DNA of 64,000 nt from Microbacterium sp. SORGH_AS_0969 (GTDB taxonomy: Bacteria; Actinomycetota; Actinomycetes; Actinomycetales; Microbacteriaceae). Where the stretch lies: the NCBI RefSeq assembly GCF_030818255.1, contig NZ_JAUTAG010000001.1, positions 310,001-374,000 of the forward strand. The letters are read 5' to 3'. A model generated the notes under the pieces. It ran no database searches, was not told the DNA's origin, and saw only the letters and a list, made by a program, of their open reading frames with translations. The translations under genes and the position numbers were made by a program. Shown here piece by piece: positions 62,196 to 64,000 of the stretch (position 1 is the stretch's first letter; each line of letters opens with the position of its first letter).

Positions 62196-64000
62196 TCAGA
62201 CGAGCGATTCGCGCCAGGCGGCGTGGAGCTGGGCGAACTTGCCGGTGCCGGCGATGAGGGCGGCGGGTGTGTCGTCCTCGATGATGCGGCCGTGCTCCAT
62301 CACCAGCACACGGTCGGCGATGGCCACCGTCGAGAGGCGGTGCGCGATGATGATCGCGGTGCGATCGGCGAGCAGGGTCTGCAGCGCATCCTGGATCTGG
62401 CGTTCGCTCGGGATGTCGAGCGACGCCGTCGCTTCGTCGAGGATCAGCACGGCGGGGTTCGCCAGGAACGCGCGCGCGAACGAGATGAGCTGCCGCTGCC
62501 CGGCCGAGACGCGGCCTCCGCGCTTGTTCACGTCGGTGTCGTAGCCGTCGGGCAGCTTCTCGATGAAGCTGTCGGCGCCCACCGCGCGCGCCGCGGCGCG
62601 GATCTCGTCCATCGTGGCGTCGGGCTTTCCGAGGGCGATGTTGTCGGCCACCGTTCCGCTGAAGAGGTAGGCCTCCTGCGTGACCATGACGATCGCGCGG
62701 CGCAGATCCTTCGGGTGCAGGCGGCGGAGATCGACGTCGTCGAGGGTGACCGCGCCCGCCGTGGGGTCGTAGAAGCGCGACACGAGCTTGGCCAACGTCG
62801 ACTTACCCGCGCCGGTCGTGCCGACGAGGGCGATCGTCTGCCCCGCCGGAATGTCGAGCGAGAAGTTCGGCAGGATGACGCGGTCGTCGCTGTAGCCGAA
62901 GGTGACCTCGTCGAAGCGGACGTGACCCTGGGCCTCCCACAGGTCGACCGGGTCGGTCGGGTCGGGAACCGTGGGCTCCTCCTCCAGCACGCCCGACACC
63001 TTCTCGAGCGCCGCCGTCGCCGACTGGTACGAGTTCAGGAAGAACGCGACCTCTTGCAGCGGCGAGAAGAAGTTGCGGACGTACAGCACGGCCGCCGTCA
63101 GCACACCGATCTCGAGCGGTCCCGCGATCACGCGGCCGCCGCCCCACAGCAGCACGACCGCCACCGACACCGCGGCGACCGCCATGATGCCGGGCTCGAA
63201 CGTGCCGAAGAGACGGATCGAGCGCATGTTGACGTCGCGGTAGTCGCCGGCGAGCTTGCCGAACTCCTCGTCGTTGCGGGGCTCTTTGCGGAACGCCTTC
63301 ACGGCCCGGATCCCCGTCATCGTCTCGACGAACTTCACGATCACCTGCGCGCTGATCACGCGCGACTCGCGGTAGATCACCTGCGAGCGGCGGTAGAACC
63401 AGCGCATGAGCAGGTACATCGGGATACCCATGACCGTCAGGATCAGCCCCGACTGCCAATCGATGAGGAACAGCGCGACCAGAGTGAACAGGCCGTAGAG
63501 CACGCCGGACACGAGCTCGTTGAGCCCGCCGTCGAGCAGCTCGCGGATGGTGTCGAGGTCGCTCGTCTGGCGCGAGATGATGCGCCCCGACGTGTAGGAC
63601 TCGTGAAACTCCAGGCTCAGCTTCTGCGTGTGCAGGAAGATGCGCTTGCGGAGGTCCAGCATCACCGCCTGGGTCAGCCGCGCGGCGACGACGACGTACC
63701 AGCCGATCAGGACGGCCCCGCCGACACCCGCCAAGAGGTAGATGCCCACGACGCCGATGGTCGGCATCCAATCGGCTCGATCGATCACCGCGGGCAGCGC
63801 GTTGTCGATGCCGTACGCGATCAGCGCGGGGCCGGCGACGCGGAGCGCGGTCGACACCACGAGGACGGCCGCCGCGAGGACGAGCTGCCACCGCAGGGGA
63901 GACACGAGCGAGCCGAGCAGACGCAGCGAGCGCTGACGGATCGCGCGGCTCTCGTCGCGCGTGTAGTCGGAGCGGTCTTCGCCGCTGGTTCCGGAGACGG
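62196..64000 (-). CDS. ABC exporter, fused membrane and ATPase domains (partial, runs off the window edge)
   Basis: The reading frame stays open from a GTG at 63905 to the end of the window (encoding [20 protein letters not shown] and more), so the true start is beyond 64000. The visible part of more than 600 residues has six membrane helices and an exporter ATPase: Walker [10 protein letters not shown], a degenerate signature VSAGQRQL, Walker [13 protein letters not shown] and switch His in IAHRLST. The VSAGQ signature and the N-terminal linker are common in one half of heterodimeric exporters, so a partner gene probably lies just upstream outside the window. Its role and any link to the daptide operon are unknown. 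Confidence 0.88.
   Translation of the reverse strand, partial: VSGTSGEDRSDYTRDESRAIRQRSLRLLGSLVSPLRWQLVLAAAVLVVSTALRVAGPALIAYGIDNALPAVIDRADWMPTIGVVGIYLLAGVGGAVLIGWYVVVAARLTQAVMLDLRKRIFLHTQKLSLEFHESYTSGRIISRQTSDLDTIRELLDGGLNELVSGVLYGLFTLVALFLIDWQSGLILTVMGIPMYLLMRWFYRRSQVIYRESRVISAQVIVKFVETMTGIRAVKAFRKEPRNDEEFGKLAGDYRDVNMRSIRLFGTFEPGIMAVAAVSVAVVLLWGGGRVIAGPLEIGVLTAAVLYVRNFFSPLQEVAFFLNSYQSATAALEKVSGVLEEEPTVPDPTDPVDLWEAQGHVRFDEVTFGYSDDRVILPNFSLDIPAGQTIALVGTTGAGKSTLAKLVSRFYDPTAGAVTLDDVDLRRLHPKDLRRAIVMVTQEAYLFSGTVADNIALGKPDATMDEIRAAARAVGADSFIEKLPDGYDTDVNKRGGRVSAGQRQLISFARAFLANPAVLILDEATASLDIPSERQIQDALQTLLADRTAIIIAHRLSTVAIADRVLVMEHGRIIEDDTPAALIAGTGKFAQLHAAWRESLV

Noticed and set aside
62196..63905. 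Treating the last ABC exporter as complete from GTG 63905
   Set aside because: The frame remains open to the window edge with a plausible exporter N-terminus, so the gene is recorded as partial.

Overview
The window is very GC-rich (about 70%), uses GTG starts and GTGA/ATGA start-stop overlaps freely, and has dense gene packing. Its hairpin terminators are built on GGATGCCAC/GTGGCATCC. It carries a GTP-type PEP carboxykinase, monomeric isocitrate dehydrogenase and a RamB/ScfR-type regulator. Together these point to an actinobacterial chromosome, most likely Microbacterium or a close relative in the Microbacteriaceae (inference from style and gene content, not a database match).

Layout. 1-9.9 kb: a metabolite:H+ symporter, a small self-controlled-looking HTH protein, an ABC exporter, pckG and a divergent RamB-like regulator, and a nitrilase. 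9.9-32.3 kb: an accessory catabolic region with AraC, IclR and TetR regulators, a succinate-semialdehyde-type dehydrogenase, an aromatic flavin monooxygenase, a copper amine oxidase, two short-chain dehydrogenases, an APC permease, a MoaF-like protein, a complete sugar-type ABC importer, an amidohydrolase, a second aldehyde dehydrogenase, and an ECF sigma factor with a membrane partner. 33.2-42.3 kb: a thiamine-diphosphate enzyme, then a homoprotocatechuate meta-cleavage cluster (hpaG, GntR regulator, hpaE, hpaD, hpaH, hpaI). Both hpaG and hpaD carry an apparent +1 frameshift. 42.3-52.6 kb: mostly housekeeping genes: folD, glyA behind a ZTP (pfl) riboswitch, a glycolate-oxidase-type flavoprotein, an L,D-transpeptidase and icd.

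The most distinctive system lies at 53.2-62.1 kb. One leftward operon encodes a RiPP recognition-type protein, a class III aminotransferase, an iron-alcohol-dehydrogenase-like protein, three 40-45 residue precursor peptides that all end in threonine, a SAM methyltransferase, an M50 intramembrane metalloprotease, and an ABC exporter made of one ATPase and two permeases. This is the architecture of a daptide cluster, the RiPP class described from Microbacterium in which the C-terminal Thr is oxidatively decarboxylated, transaminated and dimethylated. The precursor genes sit in the middle of the operon, and a perfect 16-bp palindrome lies beside the likely promoter.

Working together, the catabolic genes could oxidise aromatic amines to arylacetaldehydes and acids, open homoprotocatechuate and yield pyruvate plus succinic semialdehyde. 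The semialdehyde is a natural substrate for the dehydrogenase at 11.2 kb. The 4-hydroxyphenylacetate hydroxylase and HpaF isomerase were not found in the window.

The intergenic space is rich in palindromic repeat families. One is a 69-nt element present seven times, always exactly 69 nt. Others are a GCGCCGAATG family, a paired 50-nt TGTCCCAC element and GAGCTTGTCGAAG-type repeats. No rRNA, tRNA, CRISPR array, transposase or phage gene was recognised.
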